DNA of 64,000 bases from Rhizophagus irregularis (Eukaryota > Glomeromycota > Glomeromycetes > Glomerales > Glomeraceae): positions 4,836,001 to 4,900,000 of the forward strand of contig NC_089441.1 in assembly GCF_026210795.1 (NCBI RefSeq), read 5' to 3'. A program made the translations under genes and the position numbers. This document shows positions 21,955-35,880 of the stretch, in pieces (position 1 is the stretch's first letter; every line of letters starts with the position of its first letter). The notes beneath the pieces were generated by a model. The model had not been told where the DNA came from. It ran no database searches and worked only from the letters and a program-made list of their open reading frames with translations.

Positions 21955-22650
21955 CTAGGGGATAGGTAAATATACGGGGGCCAACTCAAGGTTACACAGG
22001 CTGATCAATTACCGATTGAACTGAAGCCTTCATAAATTGGTTACACAAATGAAATTTCATATTAAAATTTCGCTTTTTTTTATTTTTTTCGACACGCACA
22101 CATAAGAAAGTAGCCGATCTCAGAAGTTAAGTTTGTTCATATTAGCTTTATATAGACGAAGTTTTTCATCCAAATTGGACAACTGGTTAATTTCTTTCGT
22201 ATTTTTATATGTTTTATTACATGACAATAGGAAGTTAGAAATTACAAACTTTTTTTTTTGAGATTTCAATAAAAAAATAATTTTTTTTTTCGCTTAAAAC
22301 ATTTAAAAATAGTGTTTTCTTCTTTCGTTGTGCATTATTTTCAAGTATTTAATAAACTTTTATATATTTTTGAGGTATTTAAAATAGCCGATCAAGTTTT
22401 TTGAAATATATAGAAGCGAAACTTGACAAAAATTATATATTTGTGTAGTTTTGGATTTTGTCATTTTCGGGGGCTAATTTTTTTTTCATAGATCATATTG
22501 ATTATCGGCCCATTTCTCGCTTTAAACATGGGGTATTTTTGAATTTTAATATAGTTACTTATAAAATTACTATAGGCTTCAGTTCTGGTCTTATGACCAT
22601 GGCCTGTGTAACCTTGAGTTGGCCCCCCCGTATATTTACCTATCCCCTAG
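21955..22650. mobile_element. Long-TIR (Mutator-like) non-autonomous element, 696 bp
   Basis: Inverted repeats of about 48 bp, starting CTAGGGGATAGGTAAATATA and ending TATATTTACCTATCCCCTAG, with the inner part reading CCAACTCAAGGTTACACAGG. Flanked by the 7 bp duplication AAATTAC (21948-21954 and 22651-22657). Long TIRs suggest a Mutator-like element, though the duplication is shorter than the usual 8-9 bp. No transposase frame. Confidence 0.7.
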
Positions 22651-22657
22651 AAATTAC

Positions 22658-25170
22658 GATGTCGATGTAAACTGGATTAACAAACTCGAAAACATACTCT
22701 ATTATTTCTTATAAAATAAACACTACCACCGCCAATAATAATACTGATTTCTTTGAATAATTCCTTTTTTTCTTTTACATCTATGATCCGGTTAATAATT
22801 AATAATTAATTAACTTGTACTCTTTTACACTAAAACAAATTTGTAAAAATATCATATAATTTATGATAATTTGTATTCTACGCGGCAGACAATATATCCC
22901 GTTTTTTTATGTTTCATTTTTATCGCCTATTCCGAGAACTAGGGTGCTTTTGTAAAAAAATTCTAGTTAATTCTTTATAAACGCACCTTTTAGTTCATTC
23001 CTAAACTTATATGAAATGTAAATGCATATAGTCCATCCCAAAGGGACATTTATAATGAATATATTATTATCATTATATAACACGCTCTGCATTTTATGCT
23101 GGTACGTAGAAAATACGTAGCTTGTACAAATATGCACAGTATAAATTTTTTTTAGAAAACTGGATAAATTGCAATTCTCTAATGTTAACAATTTCTATTT
23201 TTTTTTTTAAGAACTGAATTTACGTAATTTTATTGATAAAAGAAGTCGAATTAGATACATATGAGATATACATAATCTAAATTTTAACTAACTCCACCAA
23301 ATACCTATAAGCTGATCCTCAACTATATAATGTAATGATCGCGGCACCTTCATTATGTCAAAGAGTGAAATGCGGGCTAAACTCATGTGCATCCCATTAA
23401 TGGTAAACCCATTCATCTATTACATTGCGTAACTAATGATTAAATTCACCCGGATTACTAAAGGGAAGCGGAAAGAAGGAAGGGGAAGAGAAAACTAGAA
23501 ACAAAAAAAAACTAAAAAAAGACAAAAAATTGGAAGTAAAAACTTTCCTTACCTTTATAAATTTAAAATACCGGTTCTAAAAAATAAAATTCGAATAAGA
23601 AAAAATAAGCATAACACTAATTCCACTTTTATGAAAGTACCGCTGCTTATGTGAATTTGTTGCCTTGGTTTTCTTGCGAGAGCGATTGCTCTTGAAAAGA
23701 TCTTTAAAATTCACGTCTTTCTATCTTCCCCTTCTTTAGGTAAAGTTCTAAGAAAAAAGTATCATTAAAATATACATTATACTGTTATTATTTCTTTTTA
23801 TGTACGGTACTCCTCGCCTGGCTGGGGCAATCAATTAGAGAAGTCATGTCTTTTTTTTGTCGAACTGTGAATTATATGATGTTTGTTGATTTTTTTAATA
23901 GTGTCTGATGATTTTCTCGCTAATTGTGTCGTCATTATCTTGTTTGACTTTGTAAACCCGAGGTAATTTTTCCAAATCCCATTACTAGTGCGGGATTCTG
24001 GCCGGAATTAATATTGCTGATCACGTGAGTCTATAAAACATTTATACACTCTATAATTTAAATTTTTAATTAGAGTAATATATTAATATATCTGAGCTCA
24101 GTAAGTAATAAGAACGTCCACTCATCACCACTATTACTAGTTAACAATCATGCTCTAAGTGAATATTCCATTCTTGAACTGATTCGGAAGGTCAGCATGT
24201 ATGTTTCAATTCCATCTATACTTCATAAATTTTTCTTATTGTTTTATTTAAATCCTTTTCACATAGTTAGTATTATTATTTTTCTCAAAATGTCCAATAT
24301 TATAATAAATATTTTATATTTTAAACAATGCAAAGTATTATAACTGAATTATCAATAATTTTGGTTCAAAATTTGATGCTATTGATGACTAGACTAAGGT
24401 TATTAACAAAAGACGCAATGAGCGTGATATATAAAATATTGCAATTTCTGCACTAGCGTTGCTTCCTTCTTCTAAATATAAATTGTGTTAGTAGTAATAT
24501 TGACTAATTAACATATACAGTATAACTAAACTTACCATTATAATGTGTATTTAATTCCCTGTCAGCACCTGAATGAAAGGTTTAAAGATGGATTTAGGAA
24601 TTTTTTATTGAATTATAATTTTTAATTATAAAATTAGAATAGATTGGAAAAAATGGAAAATAAATTAGAAAAATTTAGGGAGTAATATATAATAATTTTG
24701 AAATAAAACGAAAATAGAATAGAAAGTGTCGAAACTCTCACATGATGAGCGATTGTATCATGTTGACCAACTAAAATACTAATGCAATAAATATAATTTT
24801 AGAACTTAATTTACTTCCTTTATCCTTTCCATGTACATGAGGAGTAATTAACGTTTTAATTAGGTTCCCATTCTTTTTCATAAGAAATCTTTAGAGAATT
24901 CGATTCAATTTACTAACGATGTTAGACTTCATATTGAAAACCTCAACGATTGTTCATTTGCAAATTGGACCAATCAAGTCATCACTCATCACTCCAGCGG
25001 GATTCACTAACAAAGTATCATCTTCTATGTTATTGGAGAATTATAATATTTAGAGGTGGTATTCTCTGGCACGCGGTTTTCAAATAAACGTATTATTGCG
25101 TTAGTCGAATTTAGTGATATAAAGCATTAAGCATTAAATAGATACATACAGTATACAAGAAGAATATCCC
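22658..25170. other. Unassigned intergenic DNA
   Basis: No credible gene. Includes a purine tract at about 23460-23500 and a short TTAG-segment-GTAAG unit at 23540-23595 (listed separately). Frames here are short and lack coding character. Confidence 0.4.
23540..23595 (-). other. Isolated micro-exon-like unit resembling those in element X
   Basis: On the minus strand TTTTTTAG is followed by a 24 nt segment beginning AACCGGTATTTTAAATTT, then GTAAGGAAAG and an inverted repeat GGAAAGTTTTTACTTCC. Element X has the same arrangement at about 9015-9040 (TTAG, AACCGC..., GTAAA). No X terminus was seen nearby. Confidence 0.35.
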
Positions 25171-26460
25171 GTAGTTCCACGCACTTAATCAATTTCCGAT
25201 TTTTCTCAGAATTAACTTCATAAGTAATTGAATAACCCACAGCATCGACGACCAATAATGCAGTTCCTCTTGATTAGAAGGCGATTGACATTTTCTATAA
25301 TTTGTAAAGTTTTGTTGATATTATATTCACGCTTCCATTCATTGAGAATACGACAACGGTCTTTTCATATTTCATTATATGTGTCTAAGTGTAAACCTTA
25401 TAAATAAAATTACACAATAAACGTTTAATCATCATCGTAGATTTTGTGTCTCGGAAATAATACCAATTATTAATTGTTGTGAATTTATTTCCGTGATCCT
25501 TTACTCTGCAATTCTTCCCGTCAGAGAAAGAGGATAATTGTACAGAATTTCATGTAGTTCCATTCACTTGATCAATTTCCGATTTTTTTTTTCAGAATCA
25601 ACTTCATAAGTAATTGAATAACCCACAGCATCACAGCATCATAATGCAGTCCTTTTTATTAGAAGGCGATTGACATTTTCTATAATTTGTAAAGGACTTT
25701 TTGTTGATATGATATTCATGCTTCCATTCGTTGAGAATACGACAACGGTCTTTTCATACTTCGTTATATATATCTAAATGTAAATTATAAATAAAATTAC
25801 ACAATAAACGTTTAATCATCATCGTAGATTTTGTGTGACGGAAATAATACCAATTATTAATTGTTCAATAAGCTGTGAATTTATTTCCGTGATCTTTTAC
25901 TCTGCAATTCTTCCCGTCAGAGAAATTATAAAGAGGATAATTGTACAGAATTTCACGTAGTTCCACTCACTTGATCAATTTCCGATCTTTTTTTCATCAG
26001 AATCAATTTCATAAGTAATTGAATAACCCACAACATCGACTAATAATAATGCAGTTCCTCTTGATTAGAAGGCGATTGGCATTTTCTATAATTTGTAAAG
26101 GACCTTTTGTTGATATGATATTCATGCTTCCATTCATTGAGAATACGACAACGGTCTTTTCATATTTCATTATATTTATCTAAATGTAAACCTAATAAAA
26201 ATTTTTTTAGAAAATTGATCACATGTCAGAGTTTTCTTGGAATACAAATTAGAAAAATGATCATTTATCGGAGTTTTTCTAGAAAATTTTTTATAGGGAA
26301 ATTATAAATAAAATTACACAATAAATGTTTAATCATCTTCGTAGATTTCGTGTAACGGAAATACTGGAAATACTAATACCAATTATTAATTGTTCAATAA
26401 GCTGTGAATTTATTTCCATAAATCTTTTACTCTGCAACATCAGTGAAATGGATAATTGTA
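25171..26460. repeat. Tandem repeat, three units of about 385-490 bp
   Basis: GTAGTTCCACGCACT-like phrases at 25171, 25554 and 25957 start successive units that share long nearly identical stretches, including GAATACGACAACGGTCTTTT and AAACGTTTAATCATCATCGT. Unit 3 is longer because of a short inverted-repeat insertion (26191-26298). On the minus strand unit 1 can be read as GTALLVVDAVGYSITYEVNS in one frame. This vaguely recalls the phosphate-binding VVDCGG region of Hsp70-like ATPases, but units 2 and 3 break it. I treat the array as non-coding or as a multiplied gene fragment. Confidence 0.65.
26191..26298. mobile_element. 108 bp inverted-repeat insertion with CCCTATAAAAAATTTT termini
   Basis: Present only in unit 3 of the tandem array, so it inserted after the array formed. 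Its two arms, CCTAATAAAAATTTTTTTAG and the complement of TTTTTTATAGGG, continue into TGATCA-containing sequence. The same terminal motif recurs at 44297-44360. No clear target duplication. Confidence 0.5.
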
Positions 26461-27039
26461 AACTTGAGTCTAAATAATTTGAAGTGGTTCGGTTTCCGGT
26501 AGAATAAATAATATGAAGATCGATTTTAAGGTTTAAACTTATAATAAACGTTATCACGTTCTGAAATTAAATTTTTTAAAATGATTGATAAATAAATATC
26601 AGAAACAAGATTCTTATTTGAATATATTTTTTTAAACTAACCTAAAAATAATTTAAATAAGTTAGATCGTCAAATATCTCCTGATCCTTTTTTGATAAAA
26701 TAATTCCAGAACAATAAAATTTCCTTTTCATCACCAAATAAAATTCCCACATCACTATACTAGTATAATGTACACAGTGTGTATGTCAAAATATTTTTTT
26801 TTTTTTTTTGCGTAATTGTTTTTTTAAAAATAACATGACTAATTAGAAAAATTGTTTATTTTCTATAGTTCTGATTATAGAACTATTTTTAAACAAATCT
26901 AAAATTAATAAAATTGACGGAAACTGTCATATTTAGAAATCTATTATAATTATAATTCATTTGGAAATTGGAATGGTCACAGGGGGTTTTCATATAAATA
27001 AAAAATAAACAAACTATGAACTTCTGATTCATCACCTCA

Positions 27040-28045
27040 TTGTTGCATTGCAGATCACACGATTTCCAAATTCACACGCTTTTCAGTAGTCCATACATAC
27101 ATATTACCCGTTACGTTCCCGTTAGGTACAAAGCTTCTTTATTCTGCAACTTAATGATTGTATGGACGGAGAAAAGGAGTTCAATAGAAAAGTATCGCAA
27201 CAATAAAAGAAGGCGGTTGTGACACTATAGAGTTATAATTATTCCAAATTCGCATGCTTTTTTAGCAGTTACACAAGTCCATATTACTGTTACAACGTTC
27301 CCGCTAGGTTTTAATGATCGGCTGTTGGTACTATAGGCAGAAAAGGAGTTTGGTATAAAGTATCGCAACAATAAAGAAGGCGGTTGTGACACTACTGAGT
27401 TATAATTATTCCAAATTCGCATGCTTTTTTAGTAGTTACGCAAGTTACGTTTCCGCTAGTTTAATGATCGGCCGTTGGGTATGGTCAGAAAAGGAGTTTG
27501 GTAGAAAAGTATCGTAACAATAAAGAAGGCGGTTGTGACACTACTGAGTTATAATTATTCCAAATTCGCATGCTTTTTTAGTAGTTACGCAAGTTATGTT
27601 TCCGCTAGTTTAATGATCGGCCGTTGGGTATGGTCAGAAAAGGAGTTTGGTAGAAAAGTATCGTAACAATAAAGAAGGCGGTTGTGACACTATAGAGTTA
27701 TAATTATTCCAAATTCGCATGCTTTTTTAGTAGTTACGCAAGTTACGTTTCCGCTAGTTTAATGATCGGCCGTTGGGTATGGTCAGAAAAGGAGTTTGGT
27801 AGAAAGTATCGTAACAATAAAGAAGGCGGTTGTGACACTATAGAGTTATAATTATTCCAAATTCGCATGCTTTTTTAGCAGTTACGCAAGTTATGTTTCC
27901 GCTTGGTACAAAGCTTCTTTATTCTGAACTTAATGGTCGGTCATGACCAATTAAGAATGCTGTTTAGGTATGGACAGAGAAAAGGAGTTCAGTAAAAAAG
28001 TATCGCAAGAATAAAGAAGGTGATTGTGAACACTATAGAGTTATA
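27040..28045. repeat. Tandem array, unit about 149 bp, six copies
   Basis: GGCGGTTGTGACACTA starts at 27212, 27379, 27528, 27677 and 27825, with a variant at 28019. The units share CCAAATTCGCATGCTTTTTT and GAAAAGGAGTTTGGTAGAAA. The three central units are almost identical (recent amplification); the first and last are longer and more diverged. Stops in every frame. Confidence 0.85.
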
Positions 28046-28194
28046 ATTATTTGAATAATTTGATTCGTACCGTATGTTTTTCATTTTTTTTTCCTTTGGA
28101 TGTCATTGGTGAATGGGGACATGTGGATAAAGTATTAAGGTTCATTATTTTTTGCACTCTTCATAGGCAAGTCGCTCTTCTTAGGCAAGTTTGT

Positions 28195-28450
28195 CTTGGA
28201 TACATCTTATCACGATACCTTATTGGGAAGATAAATAAATAAATATATGACCCTAACTTGACGATTGGATGTTTATCTTGAGATACATCTTATCACGGTA
28301 CCTTATTGGGAAGATAAGATAAATATATAAAAATATGACCCTACGATTGGATGTTTATCTTGAGATACATCTTATCACCTTATTGGGAAGATAAATAAAT
28401 AAATATATGACCCTTGATTTCATAACTTGACGATTGGATACAAAGATAGC
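28195..28450. repeat. Tandem array, unit about 83 bp, three copies
   Basis: ACATCTTATCAC recurs at about 28202, 28284 and 28367, each followed by CCTTATTGGGAAGATAA and ATATGACCC, then ACGATTGGAT. No coding signal. Confidence 0.75.
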
Positions 28451-29081
28451 TGATGATTTTCTATTTAATGATATTGATACAAGGAGTAAACATTGTGATT
28501 AGCTAGAAATAATATGGCTATCGTATGAAAGTAAATTATTCTTTGACTTATGTAATAACATTATAAAGGTAAGACAGATTCTACAATATATTCTAAAGCT
28601 ATTGTGTTAAGTAGACGAGTACTCACTACTTTGGATTACCCATTATGGATATAAAAAAAATACAATAGGTTACCACTATTGAAATGGGCCCAGGCCCAAT
28701 TGATTTTCTTGATCTGTATTATCAAACCAGAAAAGTCGTAGATAGGGTCTATCATAGCGCTAATTTCACTATACACTATAACAGCTAATACTGAAGTTTT
28801 ATAAAAAAGTTAGTAAAACAATTTTCTAATAATGATCTTGAATATTATCTTTGAAAAGATTGATCATGATAGGATAAACGAAATCTTTTACTATAAAACT
28901 GAATAAAGAAAAAGAATTTTTTTTTATTAAAGAATGTTTTATTAAAATATATAGTATCGATTAAGTATCAAAATTATACAATAGATCAAAATTACTGACA
29001 TAGTATCTAAAATTATATCATCGAAATAAATTTTTGTTCGTACGCTATTAACTGCATCAACTTTTTTACAATAAAATGCTG
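28451..29081. other. Unassigned intergenic DNA
   Basis: No gene or clear repeat recognised on either strand. Confidence 0.4.
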
Positions 29082-29185
29082 ATTGGATAAATGCTGATTG
29101 GATAAATGCTGATTGGATAAATGCTGATTGGATAAATGCTGGTTGAATAAATGCTGATTGAATAAATGCTGGTTGAATGCTAGTA
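29082..29185. repeat. 15 bp minisatellite, about seven copies
   Basis: AAATGCTGATTGGAT is repeated, the last copies varying to AAATGCTGGTTGAAT. The complementary frame spells NQHLS repeats, but its flanks show no gene, so it is taken as a minisatellite. Confidence 0.8.
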
Positions 29186-30384
29186 ATGCTAGTGATAAAC
29201 CTAGAGTTATATGTAGAAAAAAGATTATCAAATGGTGAATAAATGCCACAAAATAAATAATTATTTGATAAAAATTATAGATGCAATACCTTCATTAATA
29301 TATGAAGTAATTAATATATCAGATATGGAGTAATTAATATATGAAGTAATTCTACGCGAAAGCGTTACACGCGTTCCAGAAATGCTGCTCCTAGTCGAGA
29401 GGAATGTTTTTCTACAATGATTAGGCAAAAGTTCTGGTATATTATTGTCTGCGAGATCTGTTGTACCACATCGTTATATCATATTGATATTGAGTAGGTG
29501 ACACGTCCCGAGAGTTGCTCATTCTAACCGAATTCTTGATTTTTTTAACTAAAGTACCATACCCACGGTGTTTAATAAAAGAGATACTTGGAAAATTTAA
29601 ATGCCTTTAACTTTAACACATTATTATACAAATTTTACCTAGAATTTATTAATAAATTGAAATAATTTTGTATATACAGTAAAATTGATTCAGTAAAACT
29701 CGCGAATTTTGAATAATATATTTTTTGATTTCAATATTTCTTTTAATTCTTTTAATGATATTTACCGTTAATAATCTTCAATAATCAAAAGCACACGAAT
29801 CTAATACGAATCTATATTCGAATCTATAATCGAATAACACGACGATTTGATTTAGGGTGATTTAAGGGTACGTGTTATGATCATTCAATTGATGAATTTT
29901 AGGGATTGGTTCATTATAATAGATTCGATAACGATTGGTTTCTCGTTGTTGAATATTCTTCATATTTATGATTGATGTCCCCAATAATAAATTACAAATT
30001 GTTTGCATCATATAGATAGGCATGCTTCAATGAAAGGAATATTTAGAATTTAAAAATGTAAATCAAATGAAGAAAAAAAAATACAAGTTTTTAAGACTGA
30101 AAAAAAAAAATATATAAATATTTACCGTCCGTGCTCCTTCCTATTTTATTAGAATAATGTTATTATAATTAAGGAGAAAATATTTTTTATAGAATAAAAG
30201 ATAATTGTTGTTTATAAAAAGATAAATGAATAAATGAAAGGAGACAAACATGAATAAATTATATATAAAGAATAATTATATAACGAATTATATATTTATA
30301 TATAACGAGAAATATTTTTCTCGAATATTTTTATTTTTATTTTTTACTTGGAACAATATTTATTTTTATAGAACAATATTTATG

Positions 30385-30535
30385 AACAATATTTATTTTT
30401 ATAAAATAATTTTTTTTATCTTTATAAAATAATTTTTTTATCTTTTATAAAATAAATTTATCTTTATAAAATAATTTTTTATCTTTATAAAATAAATTTA
30501 TTTTTATAAAATAATAATTTATCTTTATAAAAACA
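30385..30535. repeat. Tandem ATCTTTATAAAATAAATTT repeats
   Basis: About seven degenerate copies of a 20-25 bp unit containing TTTATAAAATAA. Low-complexity expansion. Confidence 0.65.
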
Positions 30536-32148
30536 AATGATAAAAAAAATTCTTAAATTCTCTTCTTCGAAAATATTTAATTACAAATATTTTAACAACA
30601 ACAAAGTAAATAATAATTTAATATTTTTTTTTTTAAAAAAAAAAAATAAATAAATAAAACGATATTAGTTGTCAACTTTTTTGTTATCATTGTCATCCCA
30701 AATATTTTTTTTTATTGAATAAATCAAAAATAAATCAAATTTTTTGGTGATCATTAATTCCGACGGGTTTCGGGTTTTTTTTTGTGATCGATGAAAATTC
30801 TACAACACATACAACATAGTTAAACTTGTTGAATGCATCGAGAAAATAAAAAGGAATTCATGGAATGAATTCTCCGAGATATTTTTTTTAATAGGTCAAC
30901 AAAAATAGTAACACAGGAAAAGCTGCCAAACATTAAAGGAGAGAACCTAATTTGCATATTTTGAATCATTATATGGCGTTTAATAAATCATTATATGGCG
31001 TTATTGAAAAGGGGAACCAAAAGATGATGGGGCATCTTAAATTATAATACTTTATTGGAATTGAATTTTATCTATAAATCAGTATAAATCAGTAAAAATC
31101 ACTCGGGTTCTCTGACTAATATAGACAATTTAATTGTCACATTTAAGGTATGTGACAAATAATATAGATTTTGATTGATTTTGAAAATAACGTGTAGATC
31201 GATAAAATATCACGGGACGCCACTAATTTACTACGTGTTACCACGTGTGACTATACCATTTTCCTAATACAGTAAATTTTTTTTTATTATTCAAATTTAT
31301 CTAAAAATCGAAATATTAAAATGATTAGTATTACATTCGATGCGTTTATTATGGAAAATTTCAATCAAATCCATAAAAATATTTCTAATTTCCTTATTTA
31401 GGGATGAATTCTTTAAATGGAATTATGCAAGGTGAGCTGCATATAATAATAAACTGATTATAACAAAAGAATTTACACATCAAAGTACATCAATTGCATA
31501 AGTATGTTGAGTATGTTGCATCGGTCATCGGACTGAACCACATCGATAAATAATTAACGGCAAAATCGGCAAAACAAAATTTCTGCAACTAATTTTTGAA
31601 TTTTGATATTCATAATCTAACCGTATTTAGATAAAATTACATAAGTGACATCAATTGTTCATTTTCCCCTTTTTCTCAAGTTTTACATATTTTTTACAAT
31701 GCGTTAATGCTTTTGTTTATTTTAGAAGAAATTTACAGTATTTTAAACAGCGAGTATTTTTTCGTCCCTTAAAAAGTAACAAAAATAATAAAATTAAATT
31801 ATTAATTTAATGTTTCACCACCCGAAAAGAAAAAAAAATAAAAATATTGTATTTTTCTTTGTCATTTTAAGATTGGCCAAAAAAAAAAATAAAATAAATA
31901 TAAAATAAATAAATAAAATAAATAAATAAAAACATGAAAAAAAAAAAATTGTATTACAAAAAAAATTTTTTTTTTTTTGAGCTATTTTAAATTCTTGTTT
32001 ATCTAATTTGAATTCGTTCTCTCTTTTTTTTTAATTTTAAATATACTTTTTTTGGGAACCGATGATTTTTATGACTTAATTATGCATCTTAATTTATTTT
32101 TTGACTTTTTGAATACTTTTTTTCCTTTCAGTTGTATAAAAAAAAAAG

Positions 32149-32198
<50 letters not shown>
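32149..32198. repeat. 50 bp uninterrupted A run
   Basis: A pure homopolymer preceded by AAAAAAAG. No target duplication or transcript-like sequence was found upstream, so a retrotransposon tail is not supported. The length may be affected by sequencing error. Confidence 0.8.
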
Positions 32199-32203
<5 letters not shown>

Positions 32204-35200
32204 AAATCAAAAAAACCAATCAATCATTTTTGATCGACTTCATTTTAAAAAAAAGAAAAACCACCACATTTCCCATTTTAATTAAATAGAAGTATCATTA
32301 TGCAGAATCAGTAATTTTGATGTTTATTTAAAAATGCTAAATTAAGATAATATGGTTAATTTGTTTATAAACAAAAATAGTTTTGAACACGTGTACGCTG
32401 CGGGATAAAGACCATGTGACCTAAACTTTATCGGCCGTAAAAAAAAAAAATTTGTTAATTATTAAAGAATTGATTTACCTACCCTTCAAATGTAAAGAAG
32501 GAAAAACAATGACGGATTTTTTAAAAGGAAATTAAGGCGTCATTAAATCATAAGTGATTAATTTGGAACGCGCACAAAAAAAAAAATTACGTCGAAGATG
32601 ATTATAAAAAATAATTTGATTGGCTAAATCTTAACAAAAAGGGTACAAAAAGGGTAATAACAATTCTATAAATATAATATCGGATTTTGAATACCGAGAC
32701 AACGATTATCTTTGAACTTAATTAGATTTATTGAAAAAAAAAATTTTTTTTTATATTATTATTATTATATAATATTATATATATTTTTTATTATCAACAT
32801 TTTTAACATTTTTGAAATTGAATTTTCTTAATTCGTACGCTTGAATAAAAAATATTTTTATTATACAAAAACAATAAAAAAAGAGCAAAATCTTTGAATT
32901 TATTTTTAAAAAAAATTTTCATTTCATGAAACCTTCTTCTCCTTCGTCCTCCCCTTCTTCATTCATTACCGTTTCAGTTTTTACTAATTATTCTTTACAC
33001 TATAAACTAAATGAAGGTGGAATTTTTAGGCTGAAATTGCAAAAAAAATTGATGTAGAGTTAAAGAAAAAATTGATGTAGAGTTAAAAGAAAAAAGAAAA
33101 CATGATAAAAAAAAATAATTTTTTATAAATTTTATAAAAAATTTTTTTGAGCTTATAATTTTCTTTAACTAAAATTCAGAAATACAGAAATACAACAGAA
33201 AGAAAATTATGCTCAAAAATATTATCTTTGTGATCTTTTTTCGAATTCGATTTCTTTATACAATTTCTCCTGTAAAAATTATTTGAAATTATTATACAAT
33301 TATGGTCGATTCCTTTGCACGTTCTTAGTGGTCAAAAGCGGCAAAGTGGTAAAGTGGAAATGATGAACAATTTAAAATGATAAACAACTTACGATCAAAA
33401 TTCGAAGAAAAACGGCCCGAAACCATGGCTATTATTCTCGAATATAGTAATTTTATCAATTATGAACTTAAATTCGTTCAATATAGTTGGGATATGAAAA
33501 CGAATTTCTTGGGAAAAAAAAACTTATTAAAAAAAAAACCGATAATTTGCTTTATATATCTTTTAATATAAATACTGTATATACAATATATATATATATA
33601 TATATACATATATGTAGTTAATTATAAAATTTAAAATTAGTAAGATTTACAAAGAAAAAAATATATATATCTTTCTCAATAAACCATAATCATTTTATTT
33701 TTTTATCTTTTTTCTTCCCCCAGAAAATCACATGATCGATTGGAAAGACGGAGATCTGTTTCTTTTCAGATAGATTTTAAATTTCCCAAAATAAATTTTT
33801 TAATTTTTTTGTTTATTTGATCGCTGCGGATTAATCAGTTCAATTTTTAATTCTTTATGTACTTTAATAATTTATATTATTTTTTTTGTAATTTTATACA
33901 CGTTATACACGCTAATCACGCTAATTTGAAAAATTTGAAACGATACGCGTCATTTATTTTTAGCACACAAAAGATCAATGATTTAAATCGTTAATATTGT
34001 TTTATTTGCCCCGCCAATTTTCTTAAAAATGGCCATATGATGGTTTGATATGGAATGTTTTTACTAAAAAATTACTTAGTATAAAACACAACGAATTTCC
34101 GATTATAGGAGTAAGAAAAAAATTATGTAACTAACTTAATAATCGGGATCACAATAATCACAATAAACACGTAAATTTTGATTCGTTCTCTATGAAAATA
34201 TTTGAGGATAATTTAAAATAAATTATATTAAAAGAGTTTGAAACTGTTTTTTAATATGCTGCTAAGTTTGGTCATTAGGCTTTTACAAAAAAAAAATTAA
34301 TATATTATATTATTTTAACGTCAACTTTGATCTCATCTATTGATAAGATATTACATTAACGTTTTATGTATATATTTTGTATACAATATAATTTTAAAAT
34401 ATTTTAAATATTTTTTTTTTTTTAAACAAATAATATTTCTCTCATCTATATATATATATATATATGTATATTATTGTTTATATGAAACAGTTAAAGTTCT
34501 AGAGTTTTTGCATCATATGATATTCATTACATTCTCATTATTTTCATTGTGAAAAGTTACTCACCTTCTTTGATTTTCAAAAAAATTCTGAGAACAAAGA
34601 AAAAATTCACAAATTCAGACAAATGAAATTTGGCTGAATAATATAAAAAAATAGTAGGACAATGGAAACTAAATTAGATTTTTTAGTTATACCCGAGAAC
34701 AACAAAAGAAAAGAATACAAAAGAATTATTTAATAAAATATGATTTTTTAGTATTTTAGTATTTTTAGTATTTTTAAAATAAAATATGCAAACGCGCTAG
34801 ATTTTCAATAATATAAACCGCGAATGTTTAATAAAACCTTGTTTAGTTTAGTTTTGATATATATATATTTTTTTATAACAACATAAATAACATGATAAGA
34901 TAACACAATACATGATATAATAACAACAAAAAAAAAAAATTTTATTTTATTTTATTTTATTTTATTTTATTTTTACTTTTTGTGTACGGAATAAAGTTTC
35001 AAAATTGGTAACCTTACGTCAAGATATTTTTGTTGATAATCTTTGTAACTTGATATTATTATTAAAACTATGAATAGGTATCATAATAAATTAATTTTAT
35101 TTAATTTTTGCATGAAATATTTTTTTTATTTTTCTTCCAAAAGAATTATTTATTCAAAAAGAATTATTATTATTATTTCTTTACGTTATATTTTTTTACG

Positions 35201-35880
35201 TTATCTGCATTTTTATTATATAAACATCGATTATTTCTTTTTATTTTCGATTTAAAAATTTTTTATTTATGGCCAATCAGAGTCGGACAAAAAAAAAAAT
35301 TAAATTAGGATGAACATGCTTCCATTTTAGTAACTTTTATCAAGAAAATAAATAAACAGAATAAAAATATGTAAAAGATGATGAAATATTATTATTTGTA
35401 TTATCCTAGCATCTGAGTACAACGTCACTCGTAATCGTATTATCATGTGCATTAAAGATAACAAATCATTTTAATGCATATGCATAAGATAAAAATAACT
35501 TTCTTTGTTTCACAAATATGCATAGATTACAACAACGTGTTGGAGAATTTATGAAAGGTCGGGGAATGGATCAAAATTTTATTTTCCAAATTTGGAACGA
35601 TCAATATTAATGATCGACAGCATACACTGTAAAAACAAAGTATTGGAACAAAAGGTTCTGGTCCCTAACTTAGATAATGAATTGTTGTTACATTAACCTT
35701 TTTTTTATTAAATTAAAAAAAAAAGATCAATCTGGAATGATATTATAATGAATTAAAATAAAAATAAAAGGCCCAGACGAAATAATGAAGCAATTATAGA
35801 ATTTGTTTTCTGATTTTGGATCGATTGAATTCGTTATTTCATGTTATTTCATGCAGAAAAAAAAAAAAAAGTCAACTAAT

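Noticed and set aside
22458-22670. Plus-strand 70-codon frame
   Set aside because: Overlaps the right end of the long-TIR element, including its terminal repeat.
29013-29249. Minus-strand frame with NQHLS repeats
   Set aside because: Explained by the 15 bp minisatellite; the flanks do not look coding.
32052-32285. Frame with a polylysine run
   Set aside because: Made by the 50 bp A run.
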